DNA from: Hamadaea sp.
GTDB taxonomy: Bacteria; Actinomycetota; Actinomycetes; Mycobacteriales; Micromonosporaceae
Direction: 5' to 3'
Length of the DNA: 64,000 nucleotides
Assembly (NCBI RefSeq): GCF_013362815.1
Contig: NZ_JABFVK010000026.1
Location: forward strand, 62,001-126,000
Part shown: piece by piece, positions 15,954 to 24,256 of the stretch
How the letters are laid out: each line of letters begins with the position of its first letter
How positions within the stretch are numbered: the stretch's first letter is position 1
The notes under the pieces: model-generated
What the model was told of the DNA's origin: nothing
The model's database searches: none
What the model saw: the letters and a program-made list of their open reading frames with translations, nothing else
Position numbers and translations under genes: made by a program

Positions 15954-18443
15954 TCAGCGCGTGGTGAGGACCACGCCCGAGATCCGGTGCGTGTCGGTGT
16001 CCCCGCCAGTCCCGCCGGTGAAGCCGACCAGCACACTGCCCGGCAGGGTCACCGTTGCGTCCAGGATGGACACCCCGTCCATGGCAACCAGCACATGGCC
16101 CTGCTGTACGCGTACCACGAAATGATGCGTCGCGGACCGGAGGCTCGCGATCGCCGCCGCCGTCGCCGCGTAGCTGATGACGTCGCCCGTGCCCGCTGTC
16201 GCGACCCCTACGAAATTGCCGCTGGGGTCCGTGCCGTTCTGATGGGTGTCGAAGGTGATCGCGACGCCGGTGAGCCCGCCGTAGCCGAGGCCACCGCCCG
16301 CCGCGCCGACCCGCGCCGTGGACGCGGGATCGAGCAGCACCATCGTCATTCCGTCGCCCCCGGTCCCGCCGCCCAGGTACGCGTCGAAGCTCGCAACGAG
16401 TCCCTCGGACGCCTTGGCCGCGCCGTAGACGACGGACCCGGCGGCGAACTGCTGACCCGCCGCGGTCAGAGTGGCAGACGCCGCGGTCTTGGTCGCGGTG
16501 CCATAGAGCACCCACCCCGCGTCGCCGAATCCCGGGATCGGTGTGCCCGTCGTGACCACGACGTTGCCCACCTGGTGGGTGTCGGCGCTGCCGCCGGTGC
16601 CCGCGGTGAACGCGACGATCACCTGGCTGGGCAGAGTGACGGCGGCGCTGAGCGTCACGACGCCGTCGACCCGGACGGTCATCGTGCCGCTCGCAACGCC
16701 GACCTCATAGTGATGAGTCGCCCGCAAGGCCGGGACCGCCGTCGTCGACGTCACGTACGCGAAGGTCGATCCGGTGGCGCTCGTGGCGATCCCCATCAGA
16801 TTCCCGGCGGTGTTGGTGGCGTTGTCGAAGGTGTCCAGGGCGACCGCCGCACCGGTGAGCCCGCTGTAGCCGAGCCCGCCGCCGATACCGCCCACCCGTG
16901 CGGTGGACGCCGGATCGAGCAGAGCCAGCGTCATGCCGTCACCGCCCGTGCCGCCGCCGATCGTCGCGTCGAAACTCGCGCCCAAGCCGTTCGACGGCAC
17001 CGCGTCGGAGTAGTAGACCGAGCCGGCCGAGAAGGTCTGGGCGGCGGTCGTCAGGGTCGCGGTCGTCGCAGTCGTCGTGGCGGTGCCCTGCTTGACCCAC
17101 TTCGCGTCGGAGAAGGCGGGCAGTACGGCCGGGGTGGCGGTCTCCCCTGCCGTTCCGGTCACGACGAAGGTCGTGATCGACATCGCGGGCAGGCTCGCCG
17201 TCGCGTGGCCACCCGTGATCGTGACCGTCGCCGTCTTCACCGGCGTATGGATGGACGCGATGTCACCCGCGCTCTGCCACACGTCCGCATTTCCGGTGGC
17301 GATGCCAGTCAACGCCAGGTCGGCGGTCGTGGCGTCGCCGGTGTTGACGACCACCACGTTGTCGGCGTTTCGCGAGGCGTACGCGTAGACGGCGGAGTCG
17401 CTGGTGGACGACTGCACCACCTCCGTACCGAAGTGGCGGATACCGCCGGGCCGGCCGGTGAACATCTCCATCCCGATGTAGCTCGCCTTCGGGGTCCCGC
17501 CGGGTCCGATGAGGCCCATCGCGTTGTTCTTGTCGGCGTAGATCAGCCCTCGGGCGTTGTTCGTGATGATGGTGCCGAGCGCGTTCGCCACCCAGACGCT
17601 CGCGAAGTGTGTGTTGTTCTGCGACTCGTCGCCCCAGTTCATGTTGAACTCGCCGACTTGGATCCCGACGGACGCGTCGCCGATCCACGTGCGCAACTGC
17701 TGGATCTGGGTCGCATACCGGGTGGATTCCGCGATCGTGGCGTTGACTCCGGCCCCCGACCCGTACGCATGATAGTCGATGAAACTAGCGCGCTGTGTGC
17801 CGGTCGCGTTGGTGACGATGCCGGTGATGATGTCGTGCAGCCGCCCGTCCTCGAAGTACGCGGGCGCGGGCCCGCCGATCTCCAGCCCCGGCGTCACGGC
17901 CCGCATCGCAGCTGCGATCTGCCTGAACTTGGTCACGTAGTCGGCCGCGGAGACATCGGACTTGCTGTTGGCGTCGAACTCGTTGCCGAGGATGAACCGC
18001 TGCACGGTGTGCCCGGTGGCGTTCACGTAGTTCAGCACAGCCAGCGCGTCGGCCTGGTCGAGGTTGACGATGACGGTCGGCTGCGCCCCGATCTGCTCGA
18101 TCGTGTCCAGCCACACGTCGCCGGAGATGCTCGTGTCGCCGCTGTCCGCGCCGGTCACGATGTTTCCGTTGGCGTCCGGCTTCAAGTGGACGCGGATCGA
18201 GCCGGGAGCGAGGTTCGCCAGCGCTGCGATGTCAGCGGGATGCGTCGCGGTCGGCCCACCGTCCACCCCGAAGGTCGAGAAGGTCACGCCGAAGTTGCCC
18301 GCCGGCGACGGCGCGATCGGGCTGGTGAAGTCCACCGCGATCGTCGTGGTCGCGGCGGCCCGGGCGGGTGCCGCCGTCAGCAGTCCTGCCCCCAGCAGTA
18401 AGACGCCCGCGGTGGCGAGGGTGGTACGTGTACGCAATGCCAT
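15954..18443 (-). CDS. secreted clan-A glycoside hydrolase with two C-terminal lectin-like repeats
   Basis: A Sec signal (MALRTRTTLA, hydrophobic core, APARAA) gives a secreted 829-residue protein. Residues 35-330 look like a TIM-barrel glycosidase of the GH39/GH79 type. RFILGNEFDANS places an acid/base Glu at 155 after Asn, and IQVGEFNMNW places a nucleophile Glu at 265. A beta domain follows at about 335-425. Two homologous repeats of about 200 residues then carry GGGTGGDGMTLALLDP and HQVGNVVV in the first, GGGTGGDGMTMVLLDP in the second, resembling legume-type lectin domains. ATG 18443 starts the signal peptide; the 17 upstream residues do not fit. The substrate is probably a plant or cell-surface polysaccharide. 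Confidence 0.7.
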   Translation of the reverse strand: MALRTRTTLATAGVLLLGAGLLTAAPARAAATTTIAVDFTSPIAPSPAGNFGVTFSTFGVDGGPTATHPADIAALANLAPGSIRVHLKPDANGNIVTGADSGDTSISGDVWLDTIEQIGAQPTVIVNLDQADALAVLNYVNATGHTVQRFILGNEFDANSKSDVSAADYVTKFRQIAAAMRAVTPGLEIGGPAPAYFEDGRLHDIITGIVTNATGTQRASFIDYHAYGSGAGVNATIAESTRYATQIQQLRTWIGDASVGIQVGEFNMNWGDESQNNTHFASVWVANALGTIITNNARGLIYADKNNAMGLIGPGGTPKASYIGMEMFTGRPGGIRHFGTEVVQSSTSDSAVYAYASRNADNVVVVNTGDATTADLALTGIATGNADVWQSAGDIASIHTPVKTATVTITGGHATASLPAMSITTFVVTGTAGETATPAVLPAFSDAKWVKQGTATTTATTATLTTAAQTFSAGSVYYSDAVPSNGLGASFDATIGGGTGGDGMTLALLDPASTARVGGIGGGLGYSGLTGAAVALDTFDNATNTAGNLMGIATSATGSTFAYVTSTTAVPALRATHHYEVGVASGTMTVRVDGVVTLSAAVTLPSQVIVAFTAGTGGSADTHQVGNVVVTTGTPIPGFGDAGWVLYGTATKTAASATLTAAGQQFAAGSVVYGAAKASEGLVASFDAYLGGGTGGDGMTMVLLDPASTARVGAAGGGLGYGGLTGVAITFDTHQNGTDPSGNFVGVATAGTGDVISYAATAAAIASLRSATHHFVVRVQQGHVLVAMDGVSILDATVTLPGSVLVGFTGGTGGDTDTHRISGVVLTTR

Positions 18444-18697
18444 GGTGGGACATGATCGCAGCGTCCCTCCATTTCGGACAATATCGGTGATCACGTCCGG
18501 CGGTTACGTTCTCGTGAACTCCAGCCGAGCGTTGATACGCCTACGGCTGGCCGCCTTCCGGCTTATCCTCGGCGCCGGCTCGTCGCCCCCGAACAGGTCA
18601 TCCATCGCGATCGCGCCGGTCAAGAGCACTGAACGCGGCTGATGACGGTGCCGTTGCTCCGGCCTCGATGGGTCTGCTGGTCAGCGTGGGCGGAGAT

Positions 18698-18735
18698 CCG
18701 CTTGGATCAGGGACGGATCGCCCTGATCCAAGCGG
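18698..18735 (-). terminator. hairpin terminator downstream of the PA-domain gene
   Basis: Two perfect 15-base arms (CCGCTTGGATCAGGG at 18698-18712 and its complement at 18721-18735) enclose an 8-base loop. The hairpin lies 13 bases past the stop of the minus-strand gene ending at 18749. There is no clear U-tract, as is common in actinobacteria. Confidence 0.7.
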
Positions 18736-18748
18736 GGTCATCAGATCC

Positions 18749-21478
18749 TCAGGCGAGGGTTGCCTGGAGGATCGTCTGCTCGACGCGGTTGCCGGCCGCG
18801 TCCACCGCCACGACGCGTACGCTCAGCGCACCCGTCCCGGTCACTTGCGGCGTGACGGCGTAACCGTCGCGGGTAGTGTGCACGGTTGCCGGTGTCCAAT
18901 GTGTGCCGTCGTCGGTGCTCGTCCACACCTGCACTCCGGTGATCTGGGGCGCCTGCGAGTCCTCGTGGTACGCCTCGACGGTGAACCCTCGCGCCGGCGC
19001 GTCCCCGAGGCGGTACGCGATGAACACGAGCGGATCGGCCGCACACGGGTCGGTCGACTCCAAGACGAGGGTGCCGATGCAGATCGCCCCCGTGCCTGGG
19101 CGGTTCTCTGTGGGGGCGGCCGAGGTGAAGTCCCACTGGGTGTGCACCTCGCCGTAGGACGGCAGGCGATAGTCGGTCGTCAGGCGGTACGCCGAATTCT
19201 CCGCTGGCAGCGCGTACGCGACCAGCCCGGCGACCGAGCTCTGGGGCATCTCCACGCCATCGCGGTAGAGGTGCGCCGAGGCGGCGTCGTAGCCGTAGAG
19301 CCCGCTGGACAGGGAACGGTCGGATTCCAGGTAGCCGATGGGGTAGAACGTGTTCCCCTGCCGGCAGTAGGAGCACAGTTGCACCGGGTTCAGCGTCGTC
19401 CCCCAGCTGTCCGGCTGGGCGGCGAGCACGTCTGGCACTGCGGCCGGACTGCCGGGTACGAGGGGGCGGGCCGCCCATTCCTGCGTACGCCGGCTGGTGT
19501 CGGCGTAGACCCGCAGGGAAGTCTGGAACAGGCCGGGGCTTTGGAGGTCGTCCTGGTGGACGAGTTCGGGTGAGATCGGTCCGGTGTACTCGATCCGGGT
19601 TGTGGGTGCCGCGAGCGGCTCGGTGACTCCGCCGGTGAGGTACTCGCCGGGCTGGAAGGCCGAGGTGTTCCGGCTGTCCAGCACGTCGTCCCCTGTGTCG
19701 GTCCGGTACACGGCCCGGGTCGGCGTGAGGTCGGCGGACCGGACGGTCAACCGCTGGTCGGCCGAGATCTCGCCCTGCTCGTAGAACTTCAGGTCGTAGA
19801 TCTCCGTGGCCGTGCCTGCGTCGGCGTACGCGATGCTCACCGAGCCTTTCGCCAGCCGGGCCCGCAGGGCGGCGGCGTCGGACGGTGTCACCGAGACGAA
19901 CGGCATTGGCGGGGTCGGGTCCACACCAAGGATCCAGTCGCCGCGCAACGGCAGCGAGCAGAACTCTCCCGGCGTCGCCGACGGCGTCTGCGGGTCCATG
20001 AGGACGCCGACGGCACCGGCGCGGATGGCGTTCTGCAGTTGCCAGTCCATCACCGCGCCCAGCGAGCCGCCATAGCACTGCAGGCCGGTGCTGTTGGCGA
20101 CGGTCAGCAGGACGAGCTTGCCGCGCGCGTCCACCTTGGCGAAGTCCGCCTCGGTCCCCTCCCCCGCCGCGACCACGCCGGCGGTCCCGCGACCGGCCAG
20201 CCGATACATCGGGTAGCCGGGGAAGGAGGCGAACGTGGGATAGATCGGGTGCAGGGCTTGGCCGCCCTTGCCGGCGATCGCCATGGTCACCGGGATGGCC
20301 CCACCCACCCAGCCGAGCTCCAGCCGGAACTGCCCGGTCGAGACCCGGTCGGTCGGCGTCACCCAGTACTGGTGGTTGCCGTAGGAGCTGAACATCAGGC
20401 TGGCGGCGTAACGTCCGTCGGGCAGCGTACGGGTGTCCTGCAGCATCGCGTTGTAGGTGCCGGTCGGACGCGGTGTCTGCACGGAGATCTGCCGGGCCTG
20501 CGCCACGTCGAAGGACACGTCGGTGGCCCCGGCGACGATCACCTCCGGCTTTTCCAGCCAGACGTTCTGGTCCAGCGCGTCGTCGTAGAACGACACCCAG
20601 CCGCTGACGGCGTACGTGCCCGACGGGACGTTGGCCTGCAATCCGTACGTGGTGCACGGGTCGACGTCGGCACAGCCGAGCAGGTTCGCCGTGAAGCTCT
20701 GCCCGGCGGCCGGACCCGTGACGCCCAGCAGGGTCACGCCCATCACGCACATCGTCGTCCGCATCCCGTCGCAGGCGAAGACCTGGTGGTCCTTGTCCGC
20801 GGCCAGATGCACAGTCACCGTCACGGGATAGGTCGCGGAGTACGCGGGGCTCGTCGCGTACCCGAGGATGTGATCTTTGAGCCAGATGCGCGCGATGCCG
20901 GAGCCGAGCCGTCCGCCGGGCGCGAGCGCGGACCAGAAGGAAGCGGCCTGGCCCAGGTCGAGGGCGAGTTCGGCGGTGTGGTCGGCGGTTGTCTTCGTGA
21001 TGGTCGCGCCCGGGAAGCGGGTGTTCGGGTCCGCGGTGCTCGCGTATTGGACGATCACGGGGAGGCGGGCGTCCTTGGCCGTGTAACCGTGGGCGGCGAG
21101 CCAGGTGACGTCGAACAGCCCGGGGTCGACCGCCGCGCCGAGCCGGGCGACGTCGGCGGGCAGCGCGCTGATCCGCTGTACGCCGCCGGCCGACCCGGTC
21201 GCGGTGATCTTGATCGCGGGGCCGCCGGGGCGCGGCTCGGCGGTGGCGGTGACCCGTGCACCGGCCGCGGTGAGCTTGCCGGCGGTCCTCAGCCGCACGG
21301 AATCGCCGGTGATGAGCGGTACGGTGACCGGCTGTACCGCTTCCAGCTGTTGCGGCGCGCCAGATCGGGCGGCCGCGGCGGGCGTGCCGCTGATCGTCAT
21401 GGCGGTGACGTTCGCCAGCATCGCCGACGCGACCAGAGCGACGCCCACCCTCCTCATGGCTTGTCTGCGGTGGTTCAT
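18749..21478 (-). CDS. secreted PA-domain companion protein of the sedolisin
   Basis: The 909-residue product has a signal peptide (MRRVGVALVASAMLANVTAM, then TPAAAA). It is beta-rich throughout. A protease-associated (PA) domain sits around residues 390-500 (FAKVDARGKLVLLTVANSTG then AGAVGVLMDPQT). Near residue 700 is the motif CSYCRQGNTFYP, shared with the paralog at 60578. No subtilase or other peptidase catalytic triad is visible, so it may be a companion rather than a protease. ATG 21478 has AAGGAG seven bases upstream and overlaps the stop of the sedolisin gene as ATGA, which indicates translational coupling. The terminator follows at 18698. Confidence 0.8.
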   Translation of the reverse strand: MNHRRQAMRRVGVALVASAMLANVTAMTISGTPAAAARSGAPQQLEAVQPVTVPLITGDSVRLRTAGKLTAAGARVTATAEPRPGGPAIKITATGSAGGVQRISALPADVARLGAAVDPGLFDVTWLAAHGYTAKDARLPVIVQYASTADPNTRFPGATITKTTADHTAELALDLGQAASFWSALAPGGRLGSGIARIWLKDHILGYATSPAYSATYPVTVTVHLAADKDHQVFACDGMRTTMCVMGVTLLGVTGPAAGQSFTANLLGCADVDPCTTYGLQANVPSGTYAVSGWVSFYDDALDQNVWLEKPEVIVAGATDVSFDVAQARQISVQTPRPTGTYNAMLQDTRTLPDGRYAASLMFSSYGNHQYWVTPTDRVSTGQFRLELGWVGGAIPVTMAIAGKGGQALHPIYPTFASFPGYPMYRLAGRGTAGVVAAGEGTEADFAKVDARGKLVLLTVANSTGLQCYGGSLGAVMDWQLQNAIRAGAVGVLMDPQTPSATPGEFCSLPLRGDWILGVDPTPPMPFVSVTPSDAAALRARLAKGSVSIAYADAGTATEIYDLKFYEQGEISADQRLTVRSADLTPTRAVYRTDTGDDVLDSRNTSAFQPGEYLTGGVTEPLAAPTTRIEYTGPISPELVHQDDLQSPGLFQTSLRVYADTSRRTQEWAARPLVPGSPAAVPDVLAAQPDSWGTTLNPVQLCSYCRQGNTFYPIGYLESDRSLSSGLYGYDAASAHLYRDGVEMPQSSVAGLVAYALPAENSAYRLTTDYRLPSYGEVHTQWDFTSAAPTENRPGTGAICIGTLVLESTDPCAADPLVFIAYRLGDAPARGFTVEAYHEDSQAPQITGVQVWTSTDDGTHWTPATVHTTRDGYAVTPQVTGTGALSVRVVAVDAAGNRVEQTILQATLA

Positions 21479-23991
21479 CGGGCCGCTCCTTCCGTGAGCG
21501 TCCAGTCCTTGCGGGTGACCGTGTCCGGCGCGGCCGTGATCGGGCCCGACGCCGTCGTGTAGCCCTGCGCGCCGGCGGTGTAGGTTCCCGTGCCGACCGC
21601 GAAGAGCCAGTAGAAGCCGTGCGGCAACCCCGGATCGTCGGATGACGCGCTCAGCGCCCGGCTCGTCGGCCCGGCGATGGTCGCGTTGTCGATTCCTGAT
21701 CCGTCCGGGTTCTGCACGACCCCGGCGATCAATCCGCCCGATGCGGGCACGCAGGTGTGCGTACCGAGGAAGACGTCGTCGACGCCCCACCACCAGCCGT
21801 CGCGGGCCTCGTAGCGGAACCGGACCTTGACCTGCGTACGCCCCGCGGCCTGGGGCAGGGCAACGGTTTGCGCCCCGAGCACGTTGGTGTCGGCCGCGCG
21901 CCAGACGGTCGTCCATCGGCGGCCGTTGTCCACGCTGAGGTCGACGGTCGCATGCTGCCGGGCGGCCTTGGCGTAGTACGCGCTGTCGAACCGCAGTTCC
22001 GGCGCGGATTGGCCGGCCAGGTTCACGGCCGGTGACGTCAGGTACGCGTCCCCACTGCCCGACGCAAGCGCGAAGGTGTCGTCGCCGCCGAGCGGAGGCG
22101 ACCGGTCGGCCGGGTTGTCGAACACCCAGCCCTGCGCCTTCCACCCGGAACGGTTCGCGAAACCGGTCTCGTAGCCGTTCCACCGGTAGCCCGGCGCGGT
22201 GCACGCCGTCAGGTCGGCCGAGATGCGTACGTCGTGCCGCAGGTCGGCCCCGCCGAGGTGCACCGGAGTCGCGTCGGCGGTGTAGCCGGGATAGACGGCT
22301 GCCACGTGGACGGTGTAGTCCCGGTCGTTGACCAGCCGGACCGCGTACGCGCCGGTGAACGGGTCGGTGTAGACGGCGTCACCGGGGTAGCCGTCGATCG
22401 TGATCCGGGCGTAGACGGGCCAGCCGTGGCCGCTGCCGTCCACGACGGTTCCCGCGAGCATGCTGCTGTCGACCGCACGTAGCTGCGCGTCCGCGGCCGC
22501 CGTCTGTCCTTCCGCGACGCTCACCTGCCGGCCGGAAACCGTGCTGTAGCCGTACTTGTCGAAGGTCAGCGTGTAGGAGCCGACGAGCGCGCCGTCGATC
22601 GCGTACGTGCCGTCGCCTGCGGTCGTGGTCGCGTACGCGCCGGGGTCGGCTTTCACGGTGACTCCCGGAAGCGGCTTGCCGTCCCAGTCCGTCACGCGGC
22701 CCGCGATGCGCCCGTGCGGGCCGCCGGACAGCGCACCGACGCCGTTCGGGCTGCCCAGGCCGGTCGGCCCGTCCCAGCCCGGCCCGGCCTGGCACAGCTG
22801 CGTGCCACAGTCGGCCACCGCGCCGTCGGTCACGTCGAACAGGTGCGCCGCCTGCTGCGGGTCGTGGTAGGGGAACGTCACCGGGTCGCTGTCCGCGGCC
22901 GGGCGGCCGGCCAGCGCGTACATGGCCGCCGTCAGCGGTGCCGACAGGCTCGTCCCGCCGATCTGCAGCCAGCCGCCGTTCGTCGTGTCATAGACCCCCA
23001 GACCCGTCGCCGGGTCCGCGACGGCCGAGAGGTCGGCGATCGCACGCTGGTCGCATCCCGTGTTCACACCGTTCTGGTACGCGGGCTTCGGCTCGTAGAT
23101 CGAGCAGCCCGACCCGGCTCCGGGGCCGCCGGCGGGGCTGCCCCAGGCGGCCTCGTGCCAGCCGCGTGCGGAGTCGTCGCGGGTCAGGCTGGTTCCGCCG
23201 ACCGCGACGACGGCCGGGCTGGACGCCGGGTAGTTCACGACGTAGCCGGTGTCCCCGGTGGACGCGGTGATGACGGTCCCCGGATGCGTGTAGTGCTCGT
23301 CGATCTCCAGCTCCTGCCCGAACTCCCCCGGTACGCCGTAGGAGTTCGACACGAAGCCGGCGCCGAGGCGTACCGCGGTGTCCACGGCGGCCGCGAGGTC
23401 GTCGACCGAGGCGGTGTCGCCCTCGACGAGCAGAATGTGGCAGTTCGGACAGGCGGCTGAGACGGCGTCGAGGTCGAGCGCGGTCTCCAGCCCCCAGCCC
23501 GGGTCGTCCGGCGGGTACGCCGTCCCGCCCCGCTGGTCGACCTTGCGGAAACAGCCGTTGGCGGTGGTGCACGCGGGCAGCCCGTAGTGCGCCCGGAACA
23601 CGGCGAGGTCTTCCTCGGCGTGGGAGTTGCCGAGGGCGTCGACGATCGCCACGGTCTGCCCCTGCCCGGCGTCTGGCAGCTTGTACGCGTCGCGGATGTC
23701 CGCCGGTCCCAGCGCGGTCGCGGGCGGACCGTCGGCTGCGGCGGCCCGGAGACTGTGGTCGGCGCCGGTGAGCACCATGGCGTAGCACTGCGCGGTCCGC
23801 GGGGCGGTGCGCTGGTTGCAACCGGCCGGGGTGTAGCGGTCGCGCACGCTCGGATCAGCGGACAGGCCCGCGGTTCCGTGGTTCCCACCGGGTGCCGCGG
23901 TGGCGATGGCGGAGGCGGCCGCCGAGGTCAGAGCGAAGGTCAGGGTCGCCACGGCGACGATCCATCGCCGCGCGGAGAGGGGTGGTGACAT
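21475..23991 (-). CDS. secreted S53-family (sedolisin) serine-carboxyl peptidase with C-terminal accessory domains
   Basis: From ATG 23991 (GAAAGG upstream) the product is 838 residues with a signal peptide. A short N-terminal stretch precedes a sedolisin core from about residue 95 to 450. Catalytic motifs are visible: GLETALDLDAV (Glu169, Asp173), the oxyanion Asp247 in STGDTGY, and Ser348 in GGTSLSAP. PGWDGPTGLGSPNG is the late calcium-site motif. The long activation prodomain of classical sedolisins appears absent. Two carboxypeptidase-regulatory-like beta domains and an immune-inhibitor-A-like jelly roll (VDLSVDNGRRW) follow. It ends overlapping the PA-domain gene. It is likely an extracellular protease. 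Confidence 0.88.
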   Translation of the reverse strand: MSPPLSARRWIVAVATLTFALTSAAASAIATAAPGGNHGTAGLSADPSVRDRYTPAGCNQRTAPRTAQCYAMVLTGADHSLRAAAADGPPATALGPADIRDAYKLPDAGQGQTVAIVDALGNSHAEEDLAVFRAHYGLPACTTANGCFRKVDQRGGTAYPPDDPGWGLETALDLDAVSAACPNCHILLVEGDTASVDDLAAAVDTAVRLGAGFVSNSYGVPGEFGQELEIDEHYTHPGTVITASTGDTGYVVNYPASSPAVVAVGGTSLTRDDSARGWHEAAWGSPAGGPGAGSGCSIYEPKPAYQNGVNTGCDQRAIADLSAVADPATGLGVYDTTNGGWLQIGGTSLSAPLTAAMYALAGRPAADSDPVTFPYHDPQQAAHLFDVTDGAVADCGTQLCQAGPGWDGPTGLGSPNGVGALSGGPHGRIAGRVTDWDGKPLPGVTVKADPGAYATTTAGDGTYAIDGALVGSYTLTFDKYGYSTVSGRQVSVAEGQTAAADAQLRAVDSSMLAGTVVDGSGHGWPVYARITIDGYPGDAVYTDPFTGAYAVRLVNDRDYTVHVAAVYPGYTADATPVHLGGADLRHDVRISADLTACTAPGYRWNGYETGFANRSGWKAQGWVFDNPADRSPPLGGDDTFALASGSGDAYLTSPAVNLAGQSAPELRFDSAYYAKAARQHATVDLSVDNGRRWTTVWRAADTNVLGAQTVALPQAAGRTQVKVRFRYEARDGWWWGVDDVFLGTHTCVPASGGLIAGVVQNPDGSGIDNATIAGPTSRALSASSDDPGLPHGFYWLFAVGTGTYTAGAQGYTTASGPITAAPDTVTRKDWTLTEGAAR

Positions 23992-24256
23992 GGGGGTACG
24001 CCTTTCGTCAGCCATTACAGGGGCTCGTACTCGTCCTCGTGCTCGCCCTCGTCCACGAAATCCACATCGGACACCGGTGGATCCGACGCGGGTGTCTGCG
24101 GGGCGGGTGCGTCGGCGAGTGGCGGCGGTGAACCGTCCGCTGGTTCGTCGTCGGTGCTCACGCACTGAGTCTTGGGCCGCGATGCGCAGGTGACGAGACG
24201 GCAGATGCCGGGTTTAATTCCGCCGCTGCCCCGAAAAATTAGGCGCGACAGCCCTT

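Noticed and set aside
15942-18401. 819-codon plus-strand frame
   Set aside because: It is antisense to the secreted glycosidase, has no conserved motif and starts inside the preceding gene's end.
21478-22204. Longer start for the PA-domain gene
   Set aside because: The upstream open frame lies within the sedolisin gene in another phase; ATG 21478 has a ribosome site and a signal peptide.
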